From: Ceriagrion tenellum
Taxonomy: Eukaryota > Arthropoda > Insecta > Odonata > Coenagrionidae
Length of the DNA stretch: 64,000 bases
Reading direction: 5' to 3'
Assembly: GCA_963169105.1 (NCBI GenBank)
Contig: OY720632.1
Span: 60,731,136 to 60,795,135 of the forward strand
Shown piece by piece: positions 1-11,442 of the stretch (positions are counted from its first letter, which is position 1; each line of letters opens with the position of its first letter). Made by a program: the position numbers and the translations under genes. The notes beneath the pieces are model-generated. The model did no database searches. It was not told where the DNA came from and saw nothing but the letters and a program-made list of their open reading frames with translations.

Positions 1-1703
1 ATGGCCACGTTTAGCCACCTCAACGGAAACAATTATTTCTTGATTGCCATGTAAATTAAAAAAAATGAAACCCCTTCACTTCTATTTCATTACGGTGCGT
101 TAATCAATTGCCCTCTAAGAATTGATTTCGCCATAAATATTTCACTGTTTATGAATGAATGTTAAGCAATATTTTTTTCAGAAAAAGGGCCATAAACAAA
201 TAAAATGTTGGAGAATTGTTTCCCAAATTTTAGGATCTTCGTAACTATGGATGGAATTATAGGAAATATAATTGCTCTAATATTAATAAAACTATATATT
301 TAAAGAATGATTATTTATGCTTCTAAAAATTCCATACTGAAAATACATACAGTCAGTAGTTCCTCTATGAAGCCCGATTGATTGGTCTTAGTCCAATTTC
401 TTTCAGTAGTCTCCGCATTGTCAAAATTGTTCTCTCAAGTATGAATAAAAGACACTATAATTTAATGATTCGTTAAGTGAGATGCTCAAAGTTGGGGAAG
501 ATAATATAGACTAAATGGAGCACACATGTTTTCAGAATCCACCCTTATGCCCATACATTGGAGCCACAAAGTACTTAGCCTACTCAGTATTTGCAATCAG
601 GATTAAGAATGGTAATAGGATTAGGAATAAATCCTCTAATATTGAATTTCCTTCCATGGGAATGATCCTCTTTTGAGGTGGTATTCAAAGTAATTTAACA
701 AAGTTTTAGAAAAGCAATGAGTCATTACCGCTTGTTCAGAAAATAAATTACATGAATACCTGTAGTATAGAACAGTTTAAACCACAGAAGAAAACCTAAA
801 AATTATAAATTACGATAGCTTTTTCTTAATTTACTTTGTGAGATATATGTGGATTTCGCAATTAAGCGTGTGAGACAGGAAAGGAAATTAAAGTGAAAAA
901 ATATTATATTTTCTAATATAATCTATTCTAATCCAAAAACAATATCATCTAATAGAAACTGAAATGAAAATCTGATAATTTTTTAATGGTTTTATAAGTG
1001 AGGTAACCTACCATAATGCATATCAGTCAATGATTCCCCTTTGAAGCCCGATTGATTCGTTCTATTCCAATTTTTTTTAGCAGTGTCTTCGTATTTTAGA
1101 AATTTTCTCTCATATATGAATAATGAACACCAAAGTTAATGATTCGTTATGTGAGATGCTAAAAGATGGGAAAGAAGAAGTAGAATAAGTGACGCGCAAA
1201 TGTTTTTAGAATTTACCTTAATTACCAGACATTCGAGCTTTCCCAATTCCTAATTATGCTTCAGAGTAGTATTGGATTCATGAAATACTCCACTAATAGT
1301 TGTTTTACTTCCATAGGAATGATCCTCTTTTGAGGTAGTATTCCAAGCAATTCAACAAAGTTCTAGTAAGCAATGTGTTATAAGCGCTTATTTAGAAAAC
1401 TTTATCACGTGTATACCTGTAGCAGAGAATAGTTTGAACCACAGAAGAGAACCTAAATCTGCAACTTATGATGACTTTATCTTAATTTCCTTAACTTGCA
1501 GAATTTGCTATGTAGATCGAGAGACAGGAAAGGAAATTAAGTTGAAAAAATGTTATTTTCCAATATTATAATATACAAACAAAAGTTCCTATTCTAATCC
1601 AACTACAATATCATCAAATAAATGTTGAACTGAATATCTGATAGTTTTTCATGTATCTATAAGTAAGTAACCCACCATAATTATGTCAAATTTTATTTTT
1701 CAG
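1..1703 (+). repeat. Intron 3 of gene copy 1, with an internal tandem duplication
   Basis: This stretch is the end of the intron before exon 4 of the first, cut-off gene copy. The same sequence occurs in intron 3 of the other copies, and the window start matches about 27202 onward. Inside it, roughly 349-1015 and 1020-1683 are two diverged versions of the same ~660 bp. Both hold a CTCTATGAAGCCCGATTGAT-like start, the GGAATGATCCTCTTTTGAGG block and the CCACCATAAT-like end that normally sits just before the exon 4 acceptor. Other copies have a single version. No coding sequence is seen. Confidence 0.7.
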
Positions 1704-2425
1704 ATCTGGAAACTGGATGTATTATCATACCAAGATACACAAGGATAACCAAGTTTTGATAGTTTATTACGGAAAAGATATAAATGCCTTGACGGTAAGA
1801 CTTATCAATACATTTTCCCCTATAAAATACCACTAAAACATATTTTAATGGCCTAATCTTAATAATAAGAATTTCAAGACAATTGGTCATATTATTTATG
1901 GGATAGACTTAGTAGATGAGTAAATGTACCACACCCATCTTGATTCAATATAACTAAGTACAGTATCCTACCTTTAAAGTAGAAAGAATTATCACCGTGG
2001 TAAACTATTAAATAAATATCATTAGTTTATAATTTACACTAATAAAATTTAAGATAATATTCAAAATAATACGTGCAATTGTGCTTAAAAATTATCATTC
2101 CTCAATTTCCAAAAGCAGTTGAACGATAACTAATAACAATGAAGTAATTAGCGTTTGATAAAAGAGTATTATGAATGCCCATGGATATCTCAGTATTTCT
2201 CATTTCAGGCAAAATGTCCACCTATATTACTGTTTCAATCATGATATCTGTTTTCAGACCGGTGACCGCGTTGGTGTGATGGTCAATAACTTCGGAGTGT
2301 TACATTTTTTTGTAAACGGTGTCGATCAGGGTCCAGCTGCATCAAATATTCCAGCAATGGTTTATGGAGTTGTGGAGCTTTACTACAATTCAGCCAAAGT
2401 GTCAATTGTTGATACACCATCTTAA
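1704..2425 (+). CDS. Secreted NHR-domain protein, copy 1, 3' part (exons 4-5)
   Basis: This is the 3' end of a five-exon gene whose first three exons lie left of the window. Exon 4 is 1704-1794 (acceptor TTTTTCAG, donor GTAAGA) and encodes SGNWMYYHTKIHKDNQ onward. Exon 5 is 2258-2425 (acceptor TTTTCAG) and encodes TGDRVGVMVNNFGVLHFF, VNGVDQGPAAS and IVDTPS, then TAA. These are the last third of a neuralized homology repeat, a beta-sandwich interaction domain. The reading frame is open in both exons and the sizes (91 and 168 nt) match every other copy. The usual Ile that opens exon 5 is Thr here. An AATAAA follows 74 nt after the stop. Function is unknown; by analogy with the full copies the protein should be secreted. 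Confidence 0.8.
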
Positions 2426-2498
2426 TCTCACGAAAGGATTTGCCTTTTCTGCAGCCTTATGAATTTATTGTATTTATATTCATAACCTGTTGAATGGA

Positions 2499-2504
2499 AA
2501 TAAA
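2499..2504 (+). terminator. Polyadenylation signal AATAAA, copy 1
   Basis: AATAAA lies in the block TGGAAATAAATTGA, which is kept at nearly the same distance after the stop codon in copies 1, 3, 4 and 5 and in the relic at 21.6 kb. Confidence 0.65.
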
Positions 2505-2616
2505 TTGACACATATGATAAATATTTGTTTTTGAAATTATTTTCCATATTTTTCCTGTCATATACCTTCTACGTTTCGAAAATATATATTTTTTCAGATT
2601 TTTTGAGCTGTAGGAT

Positions 2617-2697
2617 TTCCATAGGAATGATCCTCTTTTGAGGTAGTATTCCAAGCAATTCAACAAAGTTCTAGTAAGCAATGTGTAATAAGCGCTA
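2617..2697 (+). repeat. Stray piece of intron 3 in the 3' flank of copy 1
   Basis: About 80 bp, including GGAATGATCCTCTTTTGAGG and the following AGTATTCCAAGCAATTCAAC, are almost identical to about 1310-1387 in intron 3 of the same copy. The other copies have no such piece in their 3' flanks. It looks like a templated insertion or patchy conversion. Confidence 0.6.
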
Positions 2698-2699
2698 CT

Positions 2700-4740
2700 A
2701 TCAAACGACGTACTATCAAAATCAAAAAACGGTCCACACGGTGATTTCGAAGGGCTCCGTGACCACCTTCAATTGAAATTCGTTTATTTTCTACACGTTC
2801 CATTACATCTGAAGTCCCAATTATATTGCGACAAGTAGCACGAATCTTAATATTTTACTCACTAACAGACCCTCGATTCACCATCTCCCTTAAGAAGTTA
2901 GAACATAAAAGGCCCATCACCCCGACCTCCAAAGAATTCGTCGGTTTTAGAACCCATGAATCATTTTCTGCATTGTGCTGGGAGTTTCTATCAGTATTTC
3001 CTCAGAGATGAAGACGGCAAGATTTTGCCAAATTCGACGTTTGATATAATTTGTGCTGGCTAAGGGCATTTAAGTCCGGCGCTGGCATGATTTGCGCGTG
3101 GGAAAACTGATAATTTATAAATATGAGGACGAAATCCAACTCTGCAAAATCAGCTCGGAATATTTTCCCAGAAGTGGGAAACAAAAGACGATGGAACAAG
3201 ATTGGTGTTTTGATTCCGTACAAAATAAAAATATTTAAGATAGATTTGAAGTTAAAATCACGGAAAGAGCCGAATACTTACTAGGAGAAGACCAGAAAAA
3301 GTTCGGGTTAAGGATTGAGAGCGGAACACAAAACGTATCTCGGGGAGGGTGTATACTAACACTTATTTTTAGATGCAAGCCCCCGGGTCTCCGTTTGCTT
3401 CTTGCACTGGTTGTACACGTCACGAGGGAGATTGTACGGAAATAATAAATGTGACTGCAGGAATTAGGAACATTCTGGAAGATTGGGCGATTTACCCTTA
3501 AATCCCTCGGGGATGAAATCGTTGAGTATGGGTGATGATTATCGATCGAAATAGACACAGTTTTGCAAAGGATTTATGGTGCTCTACTCCTTGTCGGTCG
3601 ATTTTTGATTGGTCGCTGGGAAATCGATAATAGATATGCAATGGAAGAGTAAATTTAGGAAGGAATGTATTATGGTAACTGTTAATGCTGGTATATTTGC
3701 AGATGAACAATTTATCCAGAGCACCACGGGAGTTAATGCGAACTTAGCAAATGGAAAAGTGCGATATTTTGGATGTAATGTAGTCTTATATGCGCGGTCA
3801 GTGAGGTTTGTAAATCAGCATTAGCGAAAATTGAAGGGAAATGAGAAATCTTCTGAGCTGCGGAAACAATGTTATATTTGTTGCAAGAATGTTTTATGGC
3901 AATTGGTATTACAGAAAACAAATAAAGCGGAGAATTTTGATGGAAAAGGAGCATTCGCATTGAAAGACTGAATAGATATTAGTGATTGAATAGCTATGTC
4001 TTTCAGAAACGGATTGATCTAAATATAGAGCTCAGATTTGTACAATCTTTTTAAAAATTGTATCTGAGTAGGAATTTGACTATTTTAAAGTGGCATTTAG
4101 AGATAAAATAACAATAATTTTCATGGATATATGAAGAGGTGAAATTGCGGATAAAATCGGGTTAGCCTGAGGTGCTAGAGATAACTATATATGAATCAAG
4201 GAATAAAAGGGAAAGTTACGGTAAAGATATGTATTGCTGGAATACGAGAGGACGCAATAAATGTGCAACTACATTATTTTATTAAATATATGATAAATTA
4301 TTTGCAATTACAACTTATTATTTTACAGTCACGTTAAAACGATCATTTCGATAGCATTAGGTAAAACTTAAGATACAAATATTGTATGACGAACGCATTT
4401 GTTCTAGGCATTCTTGATTTTATGAACAATAATTTTAACGGAACGAAGAAAATGAACTGAAGCAACGGAGATTTTGGAAATCCTCAAACCTACAAATTTA
4501 TTACTGATACAACGATTTCACAATTTTGATCTTTAGCAGATATATAGTTTCAACACGCAGACCGTATAGAATTTTACAATCATCTAAAATGGAAAAATGA
4601 CGATGAGAAAACAACCGAAAGGGTTTCTGATGGAAGATAGTCCATTCTCAAGCGATGGAGAGTTGAAATTTCAACCACAAATCACACCCAAAATTCCTCC
4701 AATCGAATGAATAGTGATCGGTTTGTGATTGACTTATAAT
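2700..4740 (+). repeat. Shared 3'-flank block of the duplication unit (after copy 1)
   Basis: Noncoding-looking sequence that recurs after copies 3 (18720-20760), 4 (31860-33620), 5 (40395-41220) and 6 (48660-49750), and in part at 21720-22490. Marker strings are CTCACTAACAGA/CTCACTAAGAGA, GTCGGTTTTAGAA and CGGAAAGAGCCGAA. Short open frames here are not conserved between the copies, so I do not call genes. Its presence after each gene shows that the duplicated unit reached about 1-2 kb past the polyA site. Near 4540-4737 it holds a stop-interrupted version of the small frame seen at 20561-20755. Confidence 0.65.
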
Positions 4741-5060
4741 GAAAATAAATACGAACGTCATGAAAGAAAACAATCCATAGCTGGTCCCATTTACCTTAAG
4801 TCTTCTACATTTCCTATTTTTACCGTAGCTTGACGCAGGGAGTCGGGGAAGGTTGGTACGGCAGTTTTCAACTGTGGGAGAACTTCATACGAGTGTCTCC
4901 CCGGCAGGTGTAAATGAGTTATGAGCTCTTATTAGTGCTGAATGCATATGCAAGACACGAAGTTCTAATTCAGCGAAATACGAAGTTGACCGATCTCACC
5001 GCGTGGACCGGCATAGTACATGTTCATGGATGGCAAATGACCAACGTGTTTTTAAACACA
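4741..5060. other. Unassigned intergenic sequence
   Basis: About 320 bp between the shared 3' flank and the LINE fragment. I see no open frame, repeat partner in the window or RNA gene. Confidence 0.4.
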
Positions 5061-5990
5061 AAATAAACTATACTGACAGCTTTGTGCAGGTTTTTGTGCA
5101 GGCAGGTCTTCCATTTTGTTTCAGGGTCTGTCAAACATACCTGGCTCTGATTTTCTCTATGTTGATCCATATGGTCCTTTCCTTCTCCCACTCTTCAGTA
5201 CACTTCATTATTTCTTATTTTGTCCGCACATTTTATCTTCAGCATTCTCCTCAAGCACCAGGTTTTGAATGCTTCTAATCTGTTCTGGCCAGCTGTTCCA
5301 TTGGTCCATGCATCCGATCCATAAAGTGCAACGCTCCACACGAATCTTTTCATATACTGATTCCTCGTTTGTAGTTCTATCTTCTTTGAGTACAGTAGAT
5401 GACTTTTTCCGGCGAATGCCTTTTTCGCTTGGGCTATACTCCGCTTACTGTCCGTTGTACTTGTATCCTCCCAAGTGAAGGTACTTACAGTTAGGTGACA
5501 GAATCCACTTGCTCTAAATTCCCTCCTCTCAGGGTGACTTCTGCATTCAGATTTTCTCTTCCGCGTACAGGGTTTCAGTCTCGTCTTATTTATTTCCATG
5601 TATTTTAGGAGAAATAGATCCATTGCGTTTAGCGACTTTCAAATATCATCTAAATTTCCAGGTATGACTGCAATATCATCTGCGAAGCGGAGCATGTTTA
5701 TTTCTCACAAATTTATCTTTCTTCCGCTCAGTCCAATTTCTTGTGCTTCTCTTAGGGACAGATATTATAGTTTATTTTAAATATCACCGTCCATAAATGC
5801 ATAAAACGTACGACCTTCTGACACCTGCTCCACACGAGCGGCGTTAATCAAACGGCTTAGTTCAGCCGCAACGATCAACACGGCCGCCTCAAAAAGTGGA
5901 CAGTGCTCCACCCGATCCTTGGTTACCGCTTATGTTAATGGAAATTTACTCTTTACCTTAATAATGTACTCTGCATAAATTGCGAGAACT
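5060..5990 (-). mobile_element. Non-LTR retrotransposon fragment, reverse transcriptase to C-terminus
   Basis: Read on the minus strand, this is a decayed LINE. At 5666-5695 it encodes MLRFADDIAV, the catalytic FADD motif of reverse transcriptase. Further on come STFTWEDTSTTD, AQAKKAF, FVWSVALYGSDAW and RLEAFKTWCLRRMLKIK, the C-terminal part typical of a widespread arthropod LINE family. Several frames are needed, so it is dead. Related fragments stand upstream of copies 3, 4 and 6, so it was part of the duplicated unit. I cannot place the clade (RTE- or Jockey-like) by eye. Confidence 0.8.
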
Positions 5991-6542
5991 TGAATCGCTT
6001 TATTATATTCACTTTAGCTGTTAAGTTAGCACAGGGGAATATGATGAAAGTAACCCCTAGCCATGGTGTCTTATTGAGGATAATTTATAAAAATCTCCTG
6101 TTCTCTTTCTCATAGATTAAAAAAACAAAATAAATTAATAGAAATGATTTTAAAAAAGCAATGAATAAGCTCATGGGCTGAATGTTTACTCAGAATGAAT
6201 TCATAATTATGATGATAAGCTAGAAAAATATATAAACACCAATTCGACATAAGGATAAAAAACTATGACGCATTAGGGAAACTTCCGTCAAAATTCTTAG
6301 GAAAAATTTATTTTTCATCCTAATTGATTTGTAAAGTCACTTTGCGATGATGAGTTTCTCCTTTCAAAGGGTCCGCCATATATCAGACCAATTATCGTTA
6401 TTTGTTGCCACTTTAGGTGAAGGATAATAAATTGCAGTATCTGTAGAAGTCGATCTCGATCCAGTTCTACAGTCTTGTCAACTCGAATTGAAATACAAAT
6501 AAAAGGACAAATTTAGCGGAATTGATAATTTGAGAATTTAAG

Positions 6543-6550
6543 CATAAAAG
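6543..6550 (+). promoter_or_regulatory. TATA-like box of copy 2 (CATAAAAG)
   Basis: CATAAAAG is followed by CCTGAAAATTAAACTTTCAC, the same block that follows TATAAAAG in copies 3-6. It lies 46 nt before the first ATG. The first T of the TATA box has become C, which fits a decaying promoter. Confidence 0.55.
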
Positions 6551-7139
6551 CCTGAAAATTAAACTTTCACGTCGAATATTTAGTGACCAGCCGACATGAA
6601 CGTAGGAATGGTTCATTTGAAGATGATATTACTTATCTTCCACATCATCCATGGAGCAGCCTCCTCGTCAGTCACAGAAAACAGCTGTGCGGCTTATTCA
6701 TCCTCAAGTCGATAGGTGAACTTACGTATCAACAGTAAGAGGGACAAGGATGGAGAATGGCTGACGACATTCAAAGCTTTGAAATCAGATGGTAGTACGG
6801 ACAATTTCGTGATGGACGTGACGCAGACTGTTGACGACTGTGCCGAAGGCCAAGCTGTTCAGATTAAAGGAGTACTGCACGGTGAGCTTTTGAAACTGAA
6901 GAAAATCTGTCCGGAATGAAGCCACAAAATGTTTACGTGCTATCCTTATCGAATATTTGTTGGTGCAATTTATAATTATTATGTACAGTGATTTATTATT
7001 TTTTGTTCATGTTGTGATTGAAGACTCATCGCCGAGAAAGGCACTCTTATGCTTACAACAGGGTTTTTTATTTGATTCTTCATAGAGTTTTATTTTAAAA
7101 ATATGTAGAGGTCAAAATACAAGGAGTATTTCATCATCA

Positions 7140-7339
7140 ATTATAAGCGTACCTACTCTCTCGTACTTTGAGTCAAATAATAAACGCGCCATTATAAGCG
7201 TACCTACTCTCTCGTACTTTGAGTCAAATAATAAACGCGCCATTATAAGCGTACCTACTCTCTCGTACTTTGAGTCAAATAATAAACGCGCCATTATAAG
7301 CGTACTCTCTCGTACTTTGAGTCAAATAATAAACGCGCC
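7140..7339 (+). repeat. 51-bp minisatellite in intron 1 of copy 2
   Basis: Three identical 51-bp units start at 7140, 7191 and 7242 (ATTATAAGCGTACCTACTCT at the start of each). A fourth unit of 47 bp at 7293-7339 lacks ACCT. Copies 6 (about 44735-44790) and 7 (about 54015-54050) have one diverged unit at the matching place, so the array expanded only here. Because 51 is a multiple of three it makes a false 17-residue repeat frame on the minus strand. Confidence 0.95.
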
Positions 7340-7344
7340 ATTAT

Positions 7345-9390
7345 AATTACACATTTCGTTTAATTTGCCCTTCAATTTGACTCATAAATTTATCGGAAAC
7401 GAATTATGTTGACCTTAGCATGGGTTCTATAAAGGCACATAAAATTGGATATACTTTGTTTCAATTTTTAATTATCAGCAAGGTAATTTGTTCAGAAATT
7501 AGGGGAATACAACAACTTTACAAAAGTGTCAGAAGGTTTAATTCAGGCAAGCTCATTTGCCTGAATTTTAAATGTATTTCTCATCCATGTGTTGGTAAAT
7601 TTAGCGATTTCATCCACTCCGAAATACACGTTGGACATAAAAACCTCGGGACTCACAGTATATTCCAAGCTCTTGAACATAGTTCAAGTATTTACTTCAA
7701 CTATTTATGTTTATGTGAAAGCAAACGGTGTAAAAAATGTAATTTATAGATGTATTTATGAATATGAAATACCAGATAGCATAAAATGTCGTGTGCCCTA
7801 GAAACCAGCACGTAAAAAAGGACTGTGACTAGAAAAATTGGGGACATTTCTTTTCCGCTACAAGCCATAGAATGCCAATTTTGCTGCTCAACATTGTCTT
7901 ATGTCGCGCAGTGGGCTGAAATATAAAATAAACGGGCCCAATTATATTTTAGTTACAGGTATTATCTATCAGTGCTTTCACGTAGCTAAAGACAAGTTCG
8001 GAGTTAAGAAAATTTTATTATACACTTCAGCTAACTTTTATTGGCGAAATTTATCAAGGGTATTGTTTTTACTTTTGACACGTTTATAATTGACGTATGA
8101 ATTACACTCCCTTCATAAAGTGAAAATGTGAATGTTTTTAAACTGACTAAGCGATAATTTTTTATCTATTGGTCATTTGTGCAATTTTTTTAATTAATAA
8201 AAGTTCACAGTTTCACTTTCTTTTTCCAAAAATGACGAAGTAAACTATATGTGCAGTAAACTACCATGTTGTTCGGCCGAGATATTTAAGCCAAATTGTA
8301 AAGCTAAGTCTTTACTTAAGTCAGAAAAAATTACTCCAACTCCCTCATCATCCACCGTAGTCAGGCTATGAAGGAAAGGTTCGCATTTTTTTAAGCTAAC
8401 GAAATATCAATGGGAAATTCTCATAATTCCGATTTTTGCAAAATGAGTGTCAGTTAATACATTACAACATAAACCATTGAAAATTTTTCTACCAAGTATA
8501 TTAAGATCCATTAATCCATTAATTAGGAAGAAAACTTTACTTTATTGGTGTTGCTCATAGAGGTAATAAGGTCAAATTTAATAGCTATAGCTCTGCTACA
8601 ATGAGATTAAACTCACTCCAACTCGCCCATTCACTATAGTCCAGCTATGTAGGAAACTTTCGGATTTTTTAAAGCTAACGGATTCGCGATGGCAACTTCT
8701 CATAACTCTGATTATTCGCAATCAGTCTCACTAAGTCAATACAGCATAACCCACTCAATGTTATTCTATCAAGTTCCCTACGATAATTATCTTAAACGAT
8801 AAAAGAGGCAAGACTTATCGCGCACACGTGATCGTTGGCAAGGCTAATAAATCCAGGCCAGGAGCCATAAGCCAGGAGTAAATGGCTGTTTGGTAATGTT
8901 GCCTCACTCTTTGGAAAGCCCGAGTTTCTGATAATTCACATCGACATACATATTTTGAATTACAAACATACACCAGTCTTCTCAATGTCAGTCCCTCGAA
9001 AAAAGTTGTGTCAAATGTTAAAGGGAATTGAAACCTTTTGTCACTGATCGAAAATGGTGTTCAACGAGAGCGAAATACATCTCTCCTTCACTATTCCTTC
9101 CAGCTCTATTTAAAGCGGACCTGGCAGTGTTGGCCTTATAAAAGAACTGAATTTATGATTTTTCATGCATGACCATAACTGCTACCTTTTGGAAGTTAAT
9201 ACGGTTTTTAGTTGAACACTACACTGATATATTTGACTTATGTTTATTGCCACAATAGATATTAAAAACTATTTTTTCATTTCTTCAGATTCTGTCATTT
9301 CAAAATGCGCAAATCTGTAGTTGTAATTTTTAATGCTAAAGCAAGGATGTAACGCAGCGAGTCTTTAGACTGAATTCTATGTTGTTAAAC
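7345..9390 (+). other. Remainder of intron 1 of copy 2
   Basis: Sequence that aligns piecewise with intron 1 of copies 3-6, for example CGCAGTGGGCTGAAATATAA near 7908 and the CACTCCAACTCGCCC block near 8618. No conserved open frame and no further element boundary is seen. Confidence 0.5.
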
Positions 9391-9889
9391 ATTTCAGGCA
9401 ACACGAAAACAAAAAATTCTTACAACACCATCACTTTTCATCAGCAATAAGAAATGATGGTAAATCAGTGAGTAAAATAAAGTAGATAATAGTCGTAGAT
9501 AATCTTTTAGTTTTACTAAAATAGCATACTTATTTCTTTCCTGTGCTCAAAATACCGGAGTAGCCTTGAGTACGAGCAGTTTTGAGTTGCGTGTGACTTT
9601 ACATCCCTCTTCAGTATTCGTTGCTCGAAAGCAGTGGCGTCAAAGTCTTGAATATATTCAACACACAATAATTCTGCATTTGTGGTACTTTACGGGAATT
9701 TGGCTTCTGCTTCAGCGATTACGACACCAGCTACAAAACAGGAATCCATGTAGGGGACACGATTTAAATCTAAAAGAATTGCAATACTCGACAGACATCC
9801 ACCTTCAATCGACTTCATACTTACCTGGAGTGCAATAAATAATCAAAATTCCACACACAATAAATCATTTATCAATCGTACAAACCTAA

Positions 9890-10745
9890 GAATTGTTGAC
9901 TGCAGCCCTCCATCTTTCCCTGTCTAGTCTAGGTCCTTAGTTCCAGGTAGCTATTCCTATGTAATTTCCTCTTAATTTGGTCCGTGAATTCATTCCTGGG
10001 TCTACTGCTGGCGATTTTCCTGCAAATTTCCCTTCCATTATGTTCTTAAAAAACCCATTGTGTCTCAGAGTGTGTCCAATCCATCTTGTTCTTATTTTGT
10101 CCATTTCTTTTATCTTCAGAATTCTCCACGAGCACAAATTTAAGAAGGCTTCTAGTCTGTTCTGGTCAGCTTTTACAATAGTCCATGCCTCCGATCTATA
10201 GAGTTCCACGCTTCACTCGAATGATCTCACATACTGTTTCCTGGGTTGTACTTCTATCTCCTTTGGGCAGTACAGTTGTCTTTTTCCCATGAACGCCATC
10301 TTAGCGTGGGATAATCTCCGCTTGATGTACTTCTTCCGTCCCACGTGATGGTATATACTTCAGAGATAGGAGAAGGAATCCACTTGATCTAATTTTTCTC
10401 CTCTCATGGTGCCTTCTGCATTCAGCTACTCTCTTCCGCGTACTAGGATTTTCGTCTTCGTCTTATTAAATTTTCATGCTGTACCCCAGGGAAACTAGAT
10501 CCATTGCATTTAGCGACCTTCGAAGAACCTCTAATTTCCAGCTATGACTGCGATATTATCTGCGAAGCGGAGCGTGTTTATTTATTATAAGTTTATCTGT
10601 TTTCCGCTCAGTACAATTTCTTGTACAACTTCCTTTAAGGTCAGATATTATAAGTTAATTGAAATATTACCGTCCATAAATGCACAAAACGCTCAACCTT
10701 CTGATACCTGTTCGAGCGACATGAATCAACCGGCTTAGTTCAGCC
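9890..10745 (-). mobile_element. Non-LTR retrotransposon fragment upstream of copy 3
   Basis: Minus-strand relic of the same LINE family as at 5060-5990. It keeps the C-terminal stretch MELYRSEAWTIVKADQNRLE and RRTRWIGHTLRHNGF-like residues, here with an internal deletion relative to its twin at 22850-23790. At 10546-10575 the catalytic motif reads TLRFADNIAV, an Asp-to-Asn change that would kill polymerase activity. It ends about 0.6 kb before the copy 3 promoter. Confidence 0.8.
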
Positions 10746-11362
10746 GCAGCGATCACACACGTCCGCTTCTAAAAGTGGACAGTGGTATACCCGGTCGTTG
10801 GTTACCACTGATGCTCAATGAAATTGAGTATTTTTTCCTTAATAATGTGCACTGTATTAATTGAGAATACTTGAATCTCCTTATTACATCTATTTAATCT
10901 GCTAAGTTAGGACAGGAAAATATGACGAAAGTAACCCATAACTATGGTGTCTTATTGAGGATAAGTTATAAAAATCTCTTGTTCTCTGATCATTAGTTGA
11001 AAATAAACGAAAAAAGTTGGGGATGATTCTTTAAAGGAATGCATAGGCCTATATGATAAATGCTCAGAAGGAATTCATAATTGTGATGATAAGTTAGAAA
11101 GTATATAAGCACGAATTCCTGTGCGTGATGGTAAGTTAGAAAAGGATATAAACACGAATTCGACACAAGGATAAAAAACTGTGACGCAAAAAGGAAAACT
11201 GCGTCTGGATTCCAAGGTTTTTTTCCGTTCACATCCAAGGTTCAAGTAAGTTAAAGTCGTCACAATTTCATCGTCCTCGATCCAGTTCAAAAGTCTTGCC
11301 ATCTCGAAATGAAAAACAAACCAAAGGACAATTTTACGGAAACGATAAGTTGAAAATAAGTG

Positions 11363-11370
11363 TATAAAAG
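11363..11370 (+). promoter_or_regulatory. TATA box of copy 3
   Basis: TATAAAAG followed by the shared GAAAATTAGACTTTCAC block, 73 nt before the first ATG. No other ATG lies between the box and the chosen start. Confidence 0.75.
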
Positions 11371-11442
11371 CTCGAAAATTAGACTTTCACGTTGAATATT
11401 TTGTGCACAACTGAGATAGGTTTTGGAACGGATCATTTGAAG

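Larger units (their letters stand above)
6596..9481 (+). pseudogene. Secreted NHR-domain gene, copy 2, truncated pseudogene (exons 1-2)
   Basis: Exon 1 (6596-6881) encodes the family signal peptide region (MILLIFHIIHGAASSS) and N-terminal domain, but codon CAG after SSSSR is TAG at 6713-6715. The frame then reopens, with NSKRDKDGEWLTTFKALKSD and VDDCAEG, up to the donor CACG/GTGAGC. Exon 2 (9398-9481) has a normal TTTCAG acceptor but lost 26 bp covering the PKCGTNAAI region and gained 7 bp. The net change of 19 bp shifts the frame, and the donor is weakened to GTAGAT. Exons 3-5 are missing: the recently duplicated block begins at 9492. The exon 4-5 relic at 21167-21562 could be the other end of this gene, split by that block; this is inference. 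Confidence 0.85.

Noticed and set aside
3235..3558. 107-residue minus-strand frame in the 3' flank, with relatives at 32575 and elsewhere
   Set aside because: The corresponding frames in the other flanks are broken at different places, so there is no sign of coding constraint.
7112..7294. Minus-strand frame with three repeats of MARLLFDSKYERVGTLI
   Set aside because: Produced by the 51-bp minisatellite, whose unit is a multiple of three; no other coding evidence.
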